A stretch of DNA of 64,000 nt from Candidatus Poribacteria bacterium (GTDB lineage: Bacteria; Poribacteria; WGA-4E; PCPOR2b), in assembly GCA_022826645.1 (NCBI GenBank), contig JAJDUM010000075.1, positions 1-64,000 of the forward strand, in the 5' to 3' direction. This document shows, piece after piece, positions 34,481 to 43,461 of this stretch (within the stretch, counting starts at the first letter, position 1; each line of letters opens with the position of its first letter). The notes beneath the pieces were generated by a model, which was given only the letters and a program-made list of their open reading frames with translations, did no database searches and was not told the DNA's origin. The translations under genes and the position numbers were made by a program.

Positions 34481-35338
34481 TTACTTCTGCGCTTTAATCG
34501 CCCCCCATTGGGTGGCTAATTTGTCCTCGGGCTCAACGGCGAAGATGGGATTAAATCCCTCAATTGACTTCCCTTTCTCACCCAAATCCATTGCCGTTTT
34601 GATTTCAGCAGCGGTCAGTGCTTTATCGGCAACCACAACTTCATCCATGGTACCCCTGACAAAAGCATGATGTGCTAATATGGGACGCAAATCATGGCCA
34701 ATCGTTAGCGGGAGATCCGAAGCCTGAAACTCGCCCCTTTGGGGTCCCTTTCCCGTCTCTTTGCCGTTGGTATAGACGCGGACTTCTGTTCCATCGGCGA
34801 CCGCTGCAATGTGATACCAGTTTTTTTCTACGTCACCTTGTGCGGGGAATTTTTTATCAACGGCCGCACTGCGTCCCTTTGTCATGTTGGCGTCAAATCC
34901 GAAGCTACCGAAGTCTGATTTGGGACGCCACACGCGCAAGGCGTAAGATGTCCAAAAGCGTTTGTTTGTTTCAAAGGGTCCATACTTCCAGATTAAGGAC
35001 TGCTCTCGACCACCGCCCTCGGCAAAATCGCCAGGAGCACTAAATTTAACCCAACACATCAGGGTTACTTGATCCTTAAGGTTAAGACTGTCATCGTGCG
35101 GGACTTCAAGCCAACCATTATCCAGCTGTAACCCGCCACCCACCTTGCCCCTTGCGTTCCATTCAGCGGTGCCTTGTCCCTTTAACTCTCCATTGTTACC
35201 GAATGGTCCCGAATCCTTGCCAACGTCCTTTTTGGTATTGAAAGCCCAATAACCGCGGACTTTTGCATCAGCATTCATCGTTGACCAACACAAAAGGCAG
35301 ATTAGCAAAATCCCAGCACTTAGAATGATACGAAACAT
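34481..35338 (-). CDS. Secreted LamG protein with WxxIK tail, paralogue 4 of 8
   Basis: A 285-residue protein with signal peptide (about 1-24) and LamG fold, belonging to the same recent subgroup as copies 5 and 6 but with an altered N-terminal part (KDSGPFGNNGELKGQGTAEW). Tail VEPEDKLATQWGAIKAQK. Start ATG 35338 follows AAAGGAGAA; an in-frame ATG at 35356 overlaps that site. Confidence 0.88.
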   Translation of the reverse strand: MFRIILSAGILLICLLCWSTMNADAKVRGYWAFNTKKDVGKDSGPFGNNGELKGQGTAEWNARGKVGGGLQLDNGWLEVPHDDSLNLKDQVTLMCWVKFSAPGDFAEGGGREQSLIWKYGPFETNKRFWTSYALRVWRPKSDFGSFGFDANMTKGRSAAVDKKFPAQGDVEKNWYHIAAVADGTEVRVYTNGKETGKGPQRGEFQASDLPLTIGHDLRPILAHHAFVRGTMDEVVVADKALTAAEIKTAMDLGEKGKSIEGFNPIFAVEPEDKLATQWGAIKAQK

Positions 35339-35412
35339 TGGACATTCTCCTTTCATCTTAAAGCCAAATCGAGTAATGAACGCATGCGTTTAATTTTAGA
35401 CGCAGCTCACCG

Positions 35413-36273
35413 TTACTTTCTCGTTTTAATCTCACCCCATTGCGTGGCTAATTTACCTTCGGGCTCAACAGCGAAGACGGGATTGAACCCTTCAAGTGAC
35501 CTTCCTTTGTTACCCAAATCCATTGCTCCGTTGATTTGAGCTTCAGTCAGTGCTGTATCTACGATTACAACTTCATCAATGATCCCATAGAGAAACTCAC
35601 GCCCACCTAGCAAGCCGGGACGTAAATCGTAGCCAATCGTTAAGGGAAGATCTGTTGCTTGAAACTCCCCTCGTTGCGGGGAAGCTTTCTTCTCTTTCCC
35701 ATCGGTATAAATGCGGACTTCTGCTCCATCAGCGACACCCGCGATGTGATACCATGTTTTGTCGGCGTCCCCTGGGTCAGGAAAATCCGGATCTGCTGCC
35801 GCACTCCGACCACCTACCAAGTTAGCATCAAACCCGAAGCTACCAAACTTGGTATGCCTACGCCATACCCGCAAGGCATAAGAGGTCCAGAATCGCTTGT
35901 TTTTGGCAAAGGGACCATTCTTCCAAACAAGGGACTGATCTCGGCCAGTACCGCCAAATGGATCACCCTCGCCGCTAAATTGAACCCAACACATCATGGT
36001 AATTTGGTCCTTGACGTTAAGGCTATCATCGTGAGGTACTTCAAGCCAACCGTCTTTCAGTTTCAACCCGCCACCCACTTTGCCTCTTGCAATCCAATCG
36101 GCAGTTCCGTTGCCTTTCACCTCTCCGTCGTTGCGGTTCGGAGAGGAATCCTTGCCAAGATCATTTTTGCTGTTGAAAGCCCAGTAGCCGAGAAGTTTGG
36201 CATCAACAGTTATCAAGGGAAAGCAGAGACAGCAGATGATGACACAACCCAAAATAAACAATCGTCGAGACAT
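35413..36273 (-). CDS. Secreted LamG protein with WxxIK tail, paralogue 3 of 8
   Basis: A 286-residue protein. The signal peptide is longer and Cys-rich (CVIICCLCFPLITVDAK), but cleavage before DAK is still more likely than lipidation. The LamG fold contains GRDQSLVWKNGPFAKNKRFW and YGIIDEVVIVDTALT. Tail VEPEGKLATQWGEIKTRK. Start ATG 36273 has AAAGGAG at good spacing. Confidence 0.88.
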   Translation of the reverse strand: MSRRLFILGCVIICCLCFPLITVDAKLLGYWAFNSKNDLGKDSSPNRNDGEVKGNGTADWIARGKVGGGLKLKDGWLEVPHDDSLNVKDQITMMCWVQFSGEGDPFGGTGRDQSLVWKNGPFAKNKRFWTSYALRVWRRHTKFGSFGFDANLVGGRSAAADPDFPDPGDADKTWYHIAGVADGAEVRIYTDGKEKKASPQRGEFQATDLPLTIGYDLRPGLLGGREFLYGIIDEVVIVDTALTEAQINGAMDLGNKGRSLEGFNPVFAVEPEGKLATQWGEIKTRK

Positions 36274-36360
36274 TGATAACACTCCTTTCATCAAAACAGT
36301 CTATCTACCCACCTTTGTTATGGGAAGATAAATAGGATCAAATCGTGTTATTGGTCTGTT

Positions 36361-37227
36361 TCACTTATTTCTGGCTTTTAGTTCCCCCCATTTGACAGCC
36401 AATTTGCCTTGGGGGGCAACGTCAAAGAGCAACTCGAAATCCTCGAGCGATTTTCCTTTGTCACCTAACTCCATTGCTTCTTTGACTTGGGCTTGGGTTA
36501 TTGCCTTATCGAGGATAATCACTTCATCGAGGAGTCCGAAATGATAAGGCTTGGAGCCACCGCGGTCGGGTGGAATACGCAGATCAAAGCCAATCGTTAA
36601 CACCTGCTCCGACGGCTTAAACTCACCCCGCTGGTCGGCGACAGCTTTTTCTACCCCGTTGGTATAAAGTCGAACCTTTGTGCCATCGGCGGTTGCTGCG
36701 ATATGATACCACTCATTCACTTCGGGATGATCTTTATCTCCGGGGGCTGTAAACACACGCCCCTCAGTCATTTGGGCTTCGAATATAAAACTTCCCAACT
36801 TCTTTCTTGGACGAAGCTTTGCCAACGAATAGGAGGTCCAAAATCGCCGGTCTTTCTGATCCCCTTCTAATATGAAAGGACCGTTCTTGTAAATCAAAGA
36901 CACTTCACTCGATTCGCCTAAGGCACCGGCGTCAAAATTTGCCCAACACATCAGGGTAATCTGATCCTTGGGGGTGAGACTATCATCATGCGGGACTTCA
37001 AGCCATGAGATACCATCCAATTTCAAGGCACCACCGACCTGTCCCTTCACATCAAAGGCAGCAGCCTTTTTCGGCTCGCCGTGATTATCAAAGCCCGAAG
37101 AGTCCTTCCCTAATTTATCTTTGTCGTCAAACATCCAGTAACCGAGGGCTTTGGCGTCAACGTGGCTAGGCAACACACTGAGAAAATAGATGCACAGAAA
37201 CACAAGAATTGATCCAATACGATACAT
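36361..37227 (-). CDS. Secreted LamG protein with WxxIK tail, paralogue 2 of 8
   Basis: A 288-residue protein with signal peptide (about 1-24, ends HVDAK). Together with copy 1 it forms a second subgroup: both carry the insertion FILEGDxKDRxFW between core strands where the other six have a short NKRFW turn. Tail VAPQGKLAVKWGELKARNK. ATG 37227 follows AAAGGAGGG. Confidence 0.88.
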   Translation of the reverse strand: MYRIGSILVFLCIYFLSVLPSHVDAKALGYWMFDDKDKLGKDSSGFDNHGEPKKAAAFDVKGQVGGALKLDGISWLEVPHDDSLTPKDQITLMCWANFDAGALGESSEVSLIYKNGPFILEGDQKDRRFWTSYSLAKLRPRKKLGSFIFEAQMTEGRVFTAPGDKDHPEVNEWYHIAATADGTKVRLYTNGVEKAVADQRGEFKPSEQVLTIGFDLRIPPDRGGSKPYHFGLLDEVIILDKAITQAQVKEAMELGDKGKSLEDFELLFDVAPQGKLAVKWGELKARNK

Positions 37228-37317
37228 GGATAGCCCTCCTTTTGCGAAAAAACCCACTATCCATCTCAATACGGGTCAGATAGTGGGTCTAGGGTGTTTA
37301 CACAGCATGCAAGCAGC

Positions 37318-38187
37318 TTACTGTCTTGTCGATTTAATTGCGCCCCACTGCGTGGCTAATTTGCCTTCGGCTTCCACCGAAAAAATCTCCACCATCTCGG
37401 TGAGGGACTTCCCTCTTTCACCCAGATTAAACGCTTCTTGAACCTGAGCTGGGGTCAGCGCCTGATCGAGAATCATCACCTCATCTATGGTTCCCCGCAG
37501 GTGGCGTCTCGCACCGCCGACACGTTCCACCGGAACGCGGTGGTCGTAGCCGATTGTCAAGGACTGCTCGGAATTCCTAAACGGACCCCGCTGCACACCT
37601 TTCGCTCTCTCTTTGCCGTCTCGGTAGATTTTAATTTCGGTGCCATCCGCCACTGCTGCAACGTGGTGCCAATCATTTGGTTCCGGAATCAGCGGATCCC
37701 CGGGCAACACAGCCGATCGACCGCCTTCTGTGTTCGCATCGAATCCAAAAGTACCACATGCACATCTATCGCGCCACTTGACCAATCCGTAAGATGACCA
37801 AAACGTCCGATCCTTCTTGTCACCTTCCAGTATGAAGGGACCGTTTTTGTAGATTAAACTCTGTTCTTCCGCGGGACCGCTAAAACTGATCCAACACATC
37901 AGTGTTACTTGATCTTTGACATTCAGACTGTTATCATGGGGCACCTCAAGATAGTGTGGAGCTTGGTCTCCCCCGCCCGTCAGATTCAAGGCACCGCCGA
38001 CTTTTCCCTGCCGTGTCCAAGCACCTGCCTTCAACTCACCGTCATTCCTGAAGTGTGACAAATCCTCTCCGAGCTTCTTTTCGTCGTCGAAGGTCCAGTA
38101 GCCGAGGACTTTGGCACCCGCATCTATTGGTAGGAACAGGCAAATTAGCGGAATGCCAATTAAAAATAATAAAATAATACGAGCCAT
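37318..38187 (-). CDS. Secreted LamG protein with WxxIK tail, paralogue 1 of 8
   Basis: A 289-residue protein with signal peptide (about 1-26, ends DAGAK). LamG fold with the FILEGDKKDRTFW insertion and an unusual Cys pair (DRCACGTFGF). Closing motif GTIDEVMILDQALTPAQVQEAF. The tail is VEAEGKLATQWGAIKSTRQ, the only one of 13 with Ala instead of Pro at position -8 from Trp. GGGAGG precedes ATG 38187. It follows the ThuA-like gene by 105 bp. Confidence 0.9.
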   Translation of the reverse strand: MARIILLFLIGIPLICLFLPIDAGAKVLGYWTFDDEKKLGEDLSHFRNDGELKAGAWTRQGKVGGALNLTGGGDQAPHYLEVPHDNSLNVKDQVTLMCWISFSGPAEEQSLIYKNGPFILEGDKKDRTFWSSYGLVKWRDRCACGTFGFDANTEGGRSAVLPGDPLIPEPNDWHHVAAVADGTEIKIYRDGKERAKGVQRGPFRNSEQSLTIGYDHRVPVERVGGARRHLRGTIDEVMILDQALTPAQVQEAFNLGERGKSLTEMVEIFSVEAEGKLATQWGAIKSTRQ

Positions 38188-38292
38188 AATAATCCTCCCT
38201 AATATCCTTAGCTATCCTCCTTTAATCTTTATGAAAATTGTGGAAAGGGGACAAGTTTAACTTGCCCCCAAGTATTGAGTTGACGTTTGTTT

Positions 38293-39219
38293 CTATCGAC
38301 CGGTCTTGATCTGTGCCCAAGTCATGGGTAGCTTTGTCTTCGGGTTCACTGCGCGAAGGTTCGCATCTTCAAACCAATCGATCATGTTCCGCCAGAGGAG
38401 CCATGAATTTCCTTGACCTAACTCCTTCTGACCGAAGCCCATGTTCATATTGGTGATTTCGGCACTGCCGCTCAGGACATAAGCCCCTCTTTGAACTCGT
38501 CCATAGACGATGATGGCAATATTCGGATCACCGATATCTTCGGCTGCCACCTCAGCGTGTCCGGGCAACAGACCTACATCGTAACCGGGAAAATCCCCGT
38601 CGCCTACGAAGGTCGGATCTGGAGACTTAGAGGTATCGATGATGCCACCCACCATATCTTTGGTCAGCGGCGTGCCTTCAACGTACGCAAGGCAGCATTT
38701 GTCCGCTACAGGGAACCCTGCCAACGCCTTGTCCATACCGTCCCAAAGGGCTACCAACGGTCTATCTTCGGGATCCCGACCGCCGGTGCTGATGACGCCG
38801 TGACCTTCGTCCATGAACTCCTTGAGTTTGTTACCATTTTTTTCAATCCATGCTTGCAGGTCAGGACTATCCCGCCAGATGTGGTAATTGAATACAATAA
38901 CATCCCACTCGCCACTCCAGAGTTCCCTTTCAAATCTGGCTACATCGTCGCCAATGATCTCCAGAAAATCTTTACCTTCTGTAAAGCCAAATTGCTTGAA
39001 GATCGCGTCGTACCACGTACCTTGAAGCGCGGTTTTAATTTTTCCGCCATCAAATGCAGCGGGATCTCGAGCGGGCGGTCCCCAAACACCCCAGCTTTCG
39101 GGCGTGTTGTTAAACACTAAAACTGTGACGTCACGTGCCTCAACGGCTGAGGGTAAGCTCCAAATGGCTCCAATAGCGAGGAGCGTTATAAGGATTAAAG
39201 ATACATTCATCCGTAACAT
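38293..39219 (-). CDS. Secreted ThuA-like (class I amidotransferase-fold) protein with WxxIK tail
   Basis: A 308-residue exported protein. The signal peptide covers about 1-29 (ends AVEA). Residues 30-285 resemble ThuA/trehalose-utilisation-type domains of glutamine-amidotransferase fold: VTVLVFNNTPESWG, DVIVFNYHIWRDSP, FMDEGHGVISTGGRD, and NIAIIVYGRVQRGAYVLSGSAE. The nucleophile Cys of true amidotransferases is absent, as usual for ThuA. It ends VNPKTKLPMTWAQIKTGR, the same tail as the LamG proteins despite an unrelated fold. GGAGG precedes ATG 39219; it is the first gene of the array and lies behind promoter and palindrome at 39349-39410. Confidence 0.8.
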   Translation of the reverse strand: MLRMNVSLILITLLAIGAIWSLPSAVEARDVTVLVFNNTPESWGVWGPPARDPAAFDGGKIKTALQGTWYDAIFKQFGFTEGKDFLEIIGDDVARFERELWSGEWDVIVFNYHIWRDSPDLQAWIEKNGNKLKEFMDEGHGVISTGGRDPEDRPLVALWDGMDKALAGFPVADKCCLAYVEGTPLTKDMVGGIIDTSKSPDPTFVGDGDFPGYDVGLLPGHAEVAAEDIGDPNIAIIVYGRVQRGAYVLSGSAEITNMNMGFGQKELGQGNSWLLWRNMIDWFEDANLRAVNPKTKLPMTWAQIKTGR

Positions 39220-39348
39220 TGTCTTATCCTCCATAATTTAAAGTGTCCATCCAAAAAATCCGAGGGAGTTACCTATATGTTGCGCCGGTCTTCCCATTTG
39301 ACTTTCGGGATAGGTTTATTAATCGTTTTCAACTTTTTGAGTTGGGCA

Positions 39349-39367
39349 GTATTGTCAATGACAATAC
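39349..39367. promoter_or_regulatory. 19-bp operator-like palindrome
   Basis: GTATTGTCAATGACAATAC is a perfect palindrome with 9-bp arms around one central base. It lies 15-33 bp downstream of the minus-10 of the LamG-array promoter, where a bound repressor would block transcription. No regulator gene is visible close by. Confidence 0.75.
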
Positions 39368-39381
39368 CCCTTATATTATCC

Positions 39382-39410
39382 AATTTATCAGAATTGCAAG
39401 TGCGTGTCAA
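39382..39410 (-). promoter_or_regulatory. Promoter of the ThuA-like/LamG array
   Basis: Minus strand TTGACA (39405-39410), 17-bp spacer, TAAATT (39382-39387). A leader of roughly 155 nt precedes the first ATG at 39219. Confidence 0.75.
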
Positions 39411-39596
39411 CTGAAAAATTACAAATTTTAAAAAAGTGTTAAGCAGATATGACGTTACACTTGGATGAACAATCCTACAAATATAGTGTATCAATACGCT
39501 TAAAATCCTCGCGGACTGCTTCATGGTATCTAAATGGGGATCTATTGAGAGGCGCCAATAACCGATTCTATCTCCTTGTAAGCTATAAGACAATCC

Positions 39597-39625
39597 TTGA
39601 CAAGAAACAGGAGATAGGCTAAAAT
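39597..39625 (+). promoter_or_regulatory. Promoter of the ABC importer operon
   Basis: TTGACA (39597-39602), 17-bp spacer, TAAAAT (39620-39625), 38 bp upstream of the GTG start at 39663. Confidence 0.85.
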
Positions 39626-39662
39626 TGCACGTGGAAAGCGAATCGACAGTCGGAGGAGAGCA

Positions 39663-41036
39663 GTGGCAGGACTAACGCGGCGTGATTTCATTAAAACATC
39701 GGCGTTGGCAGGTGCTGGTTTGATGACAGGCTGCCTGCGGCAAAAGCCCGAAGGGGTCATTTTCAAAGGTTGGCCCTATGAACCGGACCTCGTGCGCGAG
39801 AATATCGAATATTTCGAGCGTCAATCTAATGTAAAGGTTGCCTACGAAGCGGTATCGGGCAACTACCACGATAAGATGGTTGCGCTATTCGTTGGGAAGA
39901 CGCCGATGGATTGCTGCTACGTTCGTGACGATGATCTGGCGGAGTGGGTCGAAGCTGGCTGGCTGCGTCCTTGCGATGACCTGCCCGGCGCCGATCAGTA
40001 TCTGGAAGATATCTTCGATTATAATACGGATGCCATGACCTATGGGGGTAGACGCTACGGGCTTCCCTATTATACCGACTTTACTGTCTGGCTCTATAAC
40101 GAGCAGATGCTTCAGGCAGCAGGCTTTGACGCACCAGCGCAGACCTTGGACGAATTGACCGAACAAGCAATCAAAGTCAAAGAGGCACGGGTGAAATCTC
40201 CAGACGGGGATGTTATCAAATATCCAATTGTGTTGGGCTTCCGTCAGAATGTCACCGGTTTCAACGATTGGTGGTCGCTGAACTACGCAAGCGAGGTTGA
40301 TCTCTTTGATGACGACATCAACCCAATTTTCCCGGACGATGAAGGGCGACAGGCGGAGAAAATCCTTCAATGGCTTGTCGACGGCATCCACAAGCACCGC
40401 ATTATCGACATCAACTCATTAACGATGCCGGATATTCGAGAGAACATTGCAGCGGGTAGACAGACATTTTGCTTGATGAGCAAGTATGACGTAGAATGGA
40501 TAAACAACCGCGAAAACTCCGCTGTCTCTGAAGCGTATCTGAGCCAACGCGGCATCCCTGAAACAGAAGCTCTCCACGCAAAGGTTATCAAGATGGCACG
40601 CCTCCCTTCTCTCGAACCCGAACAGCACGGCACTTTGGGGTGGACACGGATGTATAGTCTAACCGCTCACTGCCAAGAGGACCAGCTACTAGAGGCGTGG
40701 AAGTTGATGCAATTCCTCGGTGGCAGGGACGCGACCGGTGACTATTATACCGCGCGGCGCTGGTTCCAGCTTCGGGGCTTGGGATTCGCGTTCATATCTC
40801 TGATGGATGATCCGGAAATTGTTGCGCTGACGGAGAAGTGGGGGAATATCCAGCTGGTTAAGGAACTATCGAAGGTCGCCCGCATCCGGGAAAACATCAA
40901 AGCCCCATGGTTCCCCGATTTTAACGTGTACTACCAGCCGGAGATCCAGAAAATCCTGCTGCGTCAACAATCTCCCCGCGATGGACTGGGACGGATGGCG
41001 AAGCGGTGTCAGGACTTCAAGCGGGAGTGGACCTAG
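39663..41036 (+). CDS. Tat-exported lipoprotein ABC substrate-binding protein (sugar type), copy 1
   Basis: A 457-residue extracellular solute-binding protein of the family 1 (MalE/UgpB) type. The N-terminus has a twin-arginine motif TRRDFIK and a lipobox LMTGC (Cys about 21), so it should be exported folded by Tat and then lipidated. The binding fold shows the typical NVKVAYEAVSGNYHDKMVALFVG, PMDCCYVRDDDLAEW and YGLPYYTDFTVWLYNEQML. Start GTG 39663 with GGAGGAG upstream. Sugar or polyol ligands are typical of the family. Confidence 0.92.
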   Translation: MAGLTRRDFIKTSALAGAGLMTGCLRQKPEGVIFKGWPYEPDLVRENIEYFERQSNVKVAYEAVSGNYHDKMVALFVGKTPMDCCYVRDDDLAEWVEAGWLRPCDDLPGADQYLEDIFDYNTDAMTYGGRRYGLPYYTDFTVWLYNEQMLQAAGFDAPAQTLDELTEQAIKVKEARVKSPDGDVIKYPIVLGFRQNVTGFNDWWSLNYASEVDLFDDDINPIFPDDEGRQAEKILQWLVDGIHKHRIIDINSLTMPDIRENIAAGRQTFCLMSKYDVEWINNRENSAVSEAYLSQRGIPETEALHAKVIKMARLPSLEPEQHGTLGWTRMYSLTAHCQEDQLLEAWKLMQFLGGRDATGDYYTARRWFQLRGLGFAFISLMDDPEIVALTEKWGNIQLVKELSKVARIRENIKAPWFPDFNVYYQPEIQKILLRQQSPRDGLGRMAKRCQDFKREWT

Positions 41037-41081
41037 CACGCTGATAGCTCGTTTCTGAAAGTATAAGCAGGAAAGGGAGAA

Positions 41082-42455
41082 GTGGCAGGACTAACGCGGC
41101 GTCATTTTCTCAAAACATCAGCGTTGGCGGGTGCTGGCTTGATGGCAGGCTGTCTGCAGCAAAAGCCCGAAGGAATTATCTTCAAGGGGTGGCCCTACGA
41201 GCCGGACCTCGTGCGTAAAAACATTGAATATTTCGAGCAGCAGTCAAACATCACTGTCGCTTACGAGGCGGTGTCGGGTAACTACCACGATAAAATGGTC
41301 GCATTGTTCATTGGTAAGGCACCAATGGATTGCTGCTATGTGCGCGATGACGACTTTGTTGAATGGATTGAGGCGGGGTGGATCCGTCCGTACGAGGGTA
41401 TGCCCGGAGCGGATGAATACGGCGACGACATCTTCGACTACAACCTAGAAGCGATGAGTTACAAAGGGGAGCGCTACGGGTTGCCCTATTACACGGACTT
41501 TATGGTATGGGCATACAATGAGTCGATGGTGCAGGCAGCGGGATATGAGAAATCGGCGCGGACGCTGGACGAGTTGACGGAACAGGCGATAAAAATAAAG
41601 GAAGCGCGGGTCCGTAGTCCTGACGGTGATTTAGTTGAATATCCGATTATGCTGGGTTTTCGGCAGGTCGTTACCGGTTTCTTTGATTGGTGGACGTTGA
41701 ACTACGCCTCCGAGATTGATCTGTTTGATGACGATCTGAATCCAATTTTTCCCGACGATGAGGGACGACGTGCGGAGAAGATCCTTCAGTGGATTGTCGA
41801 CGGCATCCACAAGCACCGTATTATCGACATCAATTCCCTGACTTCGCCACTGATTCTGGAGAATTTCGCAGCGGGGCGTCAAGCGTTTGCGATGATCATC
41901 CGGCACAATATGGAATGGGTCAATAATCGCGAGAACAGTGCCGTTGTCGAAGCAGACCTTCGGGCGCGGGGTATCCCCGAATCTGAGATCCTCTATGCTA
42001 AACCCCTTAAAATGACATACATCCCCTCCCTTGAACCGGGGCAAAACGGTACGCTCGGCTGGACGCGGATGTACTGCCTAACGACGCACTGTCGTGAGGA
42101 ACACCTGTTAGACGCTTGGGAGTTAATGCAGTTTTTGGGGGGCAAAGATGCAGCGGGCGACTATTACACAGCGCGGCGCTGGTATCGCTTATCCGGCTTG
42201 GGTTTTGCCTTCAAGTCCCTCCTCAACGATCCCGACATTATCGACCAGACCAACCTATGGGGTGATATCGAGATGGTCAGGGCATTGTCGGAGGTCGCGC
42301 GTATTCGCGAAAATATCAGGGCCCCATGGTATCCCGATTTCAACTTCTATTCGCAGCCCGAAATCCAGAAGATTCTTATCCGCCAAGTCTCTCCACGCGA
42401 TGGGTTAGCGCGGATTGCGAAGCGGTGTCAGGAATTGAAGCGGGAGTGGACTTAA
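41082..42455 (+). CDS. Tat-exported lipoprotein ABC substrate-binding protein (sugar type), copy 2
   Basis: A 457-residue tandem paralogue of the preceding gene, the same length and clearly homologous throughout. It has Tat motif TRRHFLK and lipobox LMAGC. Differences cluster in the predicted ligand region (for example VWAYNESMVQAAGYEKSART against VWLYNEQMLQAAGFDAPAQT), consistent with a different ligand for the same permease. GTG start with AAGGGAGAA upstream; 45-bp gap after copy 1. Confidence 0.92.
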   Translation: MAGLTRRHFLKTSALAGAGLMAGCLQQKPEGIIFKGWPYEPDLVRKNIEYFEQQSNITVAYEAVSGNYHDKMVALFIGKAPMDCCYVRDDDFVEWIEAGWIRPYEGMPGADEYGDDIFDYNLEAMSYKGERYGLPYYTDFMVWAYNESMVQAAGYEKSARTLDELTEQAIKIKEARVRSPDGDLVEYPIMLGFRQVVTGFFDWWTLNYASEIDLFDDDLNPIFPDDEGRRAEKILQWIVDGIHKHRIIDINSLTSPLILENFAAGRQAFAMIIRHNMEWVNNRENSAVVEADLRARGIPESEILYAKPLKMTYIPSLEPGQNGTLGWTRMYCLTTHCREEHLLDAWELMQFLGGKDAAGDYYTARRWYRLSGLGFAFKSLLNDPDIIDQTNLWGDIEMVRALSEVARIRENIRAPWYPDFNFYSQPEIQKILIRQVSPRDGLARIAKRCQELKREWT

Positions 42456-42477
42456 AGATTAGTGAGGACTTTTAACT

Positions 42478-43449
42478 GTGAGTGAAAACACTTTGGAGGA
42501 TCCAACCGTCGCAGAAAGCAAAACCGTTTCGGGTTTGACAACGAAAGAGCGTGGTGATCGCATTTTCGCCTATCTGCTCAATGTGCCGAGCGTCATTCTC
42601 ATCCTTGCACTGATTGCGTATCCGGTTGTCGTATCATTATGGACCAGTTTACACCGCTACAATCTGCGGCGTCCGGAGGAATATGCCTTTGTTGGCTTGG
42701 GTAATTATGTTGATGTATTGACCAGTTACGATTTTTGGCATTCGCTCCGCGTTACCCTCTATTTTGGAGGGATGTCGGTGGCGTTGGTTATCGTTGTTGC
42801 GATTAGCATTGCCGTACTGTTCAACGAGCAATTCAGAGGGCGAGGACTCGCGCGTGCGCTGTTATTAATTCCGTGGGCAGTGCCGGGTATCGTCAACGGC
42901 TTGATGTGGGCGGGTCTATTCGGTGAGCACGGCGCGTTTAACCAGATGATGGGCGATTTCGTCGGGTTGTTCAATCGCCTAACAGGTGCTGAGATTGAGT
43001 ATCTGGGCATGGCTTCGCCGTTTGTCGCACTCAACGCCGCGATTGCCGCTCACGTCTGGCGGAGCGTACCGTTTGCATGTATTATCTTTTTGGCTGCGTT
43101 GCAGGCAATTCCCGGCGAGCAATACCGCGCGGCACAGGTGGATGGCGCGAGCGCATGGCGTCGTTTCCAACACATCACGCTGCCGTGGCTGCTACACCCA
43201 ATCATGATCGTTGCTATCATTGAGACAATGAATGCTTTCCGAGGTGGCTTCGACATCATCTACGCCCTAACTGCGGGTGGTCCTGGCGATGCAACCTACG
43301 TCATCGCGTGGCAGACTTACAAAGAAGCCTTTGGACGCCTCAACTTCGGCGGGTCAAATGCCTACTCCTATCTAATCACGCTTATTACCATGGGACTGGC
43401 GATTATTTATATTCGGGTGTTGTATCGTCGAGGTACCGTTCAAGGTTAA
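42478..43449 (+). CDS. ABC sugar transporter permease (MalF/UgpA-like)
   Basis: A 323-residue inner-membrane permease with six helices. The EAA loop contacting the ATPase is EQYRAAQVDGASAWRRFQHITLP (about 215-237). A cytosolic N-terminal tail of about 30 residues precedes TM1. GTG start with GAGGA upstream; 22 bp after copy 2. It pairs with the next permease. Confidence 0.94.
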   Translation: MSENTLEDPTVAESKTVSGLTTKERGDRIFAYLLNVPSVILILALIAYPVVVSLWTSLHRYNLRRPEEYAFVGLGNYVDVLTSYDFWHSLRVTLYFGGMSVALVIVVAISIAVLFNEQFRGRGLARALLLIPWAVPGIVNGLMWAGLFGEHGAFNQMMGDFVGLFNRLTGAEIEYLGMASPFVALNAAIAAHVWRSVPFACIIFLAALQAIPGEQYRAAQVDGASAWRRFQHITLPWLLHPIMIVAIIETMNAFRGGFDIIYALTAGGPGDATYVIAWQTYKEAFGRLNFGGSNAYSYLITLITMGLAIIYIRVLYRRGTVQG

Positions 43450-43461
43450 GAAAGGGATCTT

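Larger units (their letters stand above)
39220..39662. other. Divergent control region between LamG array and ABC importer
   Basis: The 443-bp spacer has no coding potential. It holds the minus-strand array promoter, the 19-bp palindrome and, 187 bp away, the plus-strand importer promoter. This arrangement allows coordinated control of array and importer. Confidence 0.6.

Noticed and set aside
35659-36276. 205-codon plus-strand open frame across a LamG gene
   Set aside because: Matching shadow frames appear antisense to the other LamG copies, as expected from conserved coding DNA, with no ribosome site.
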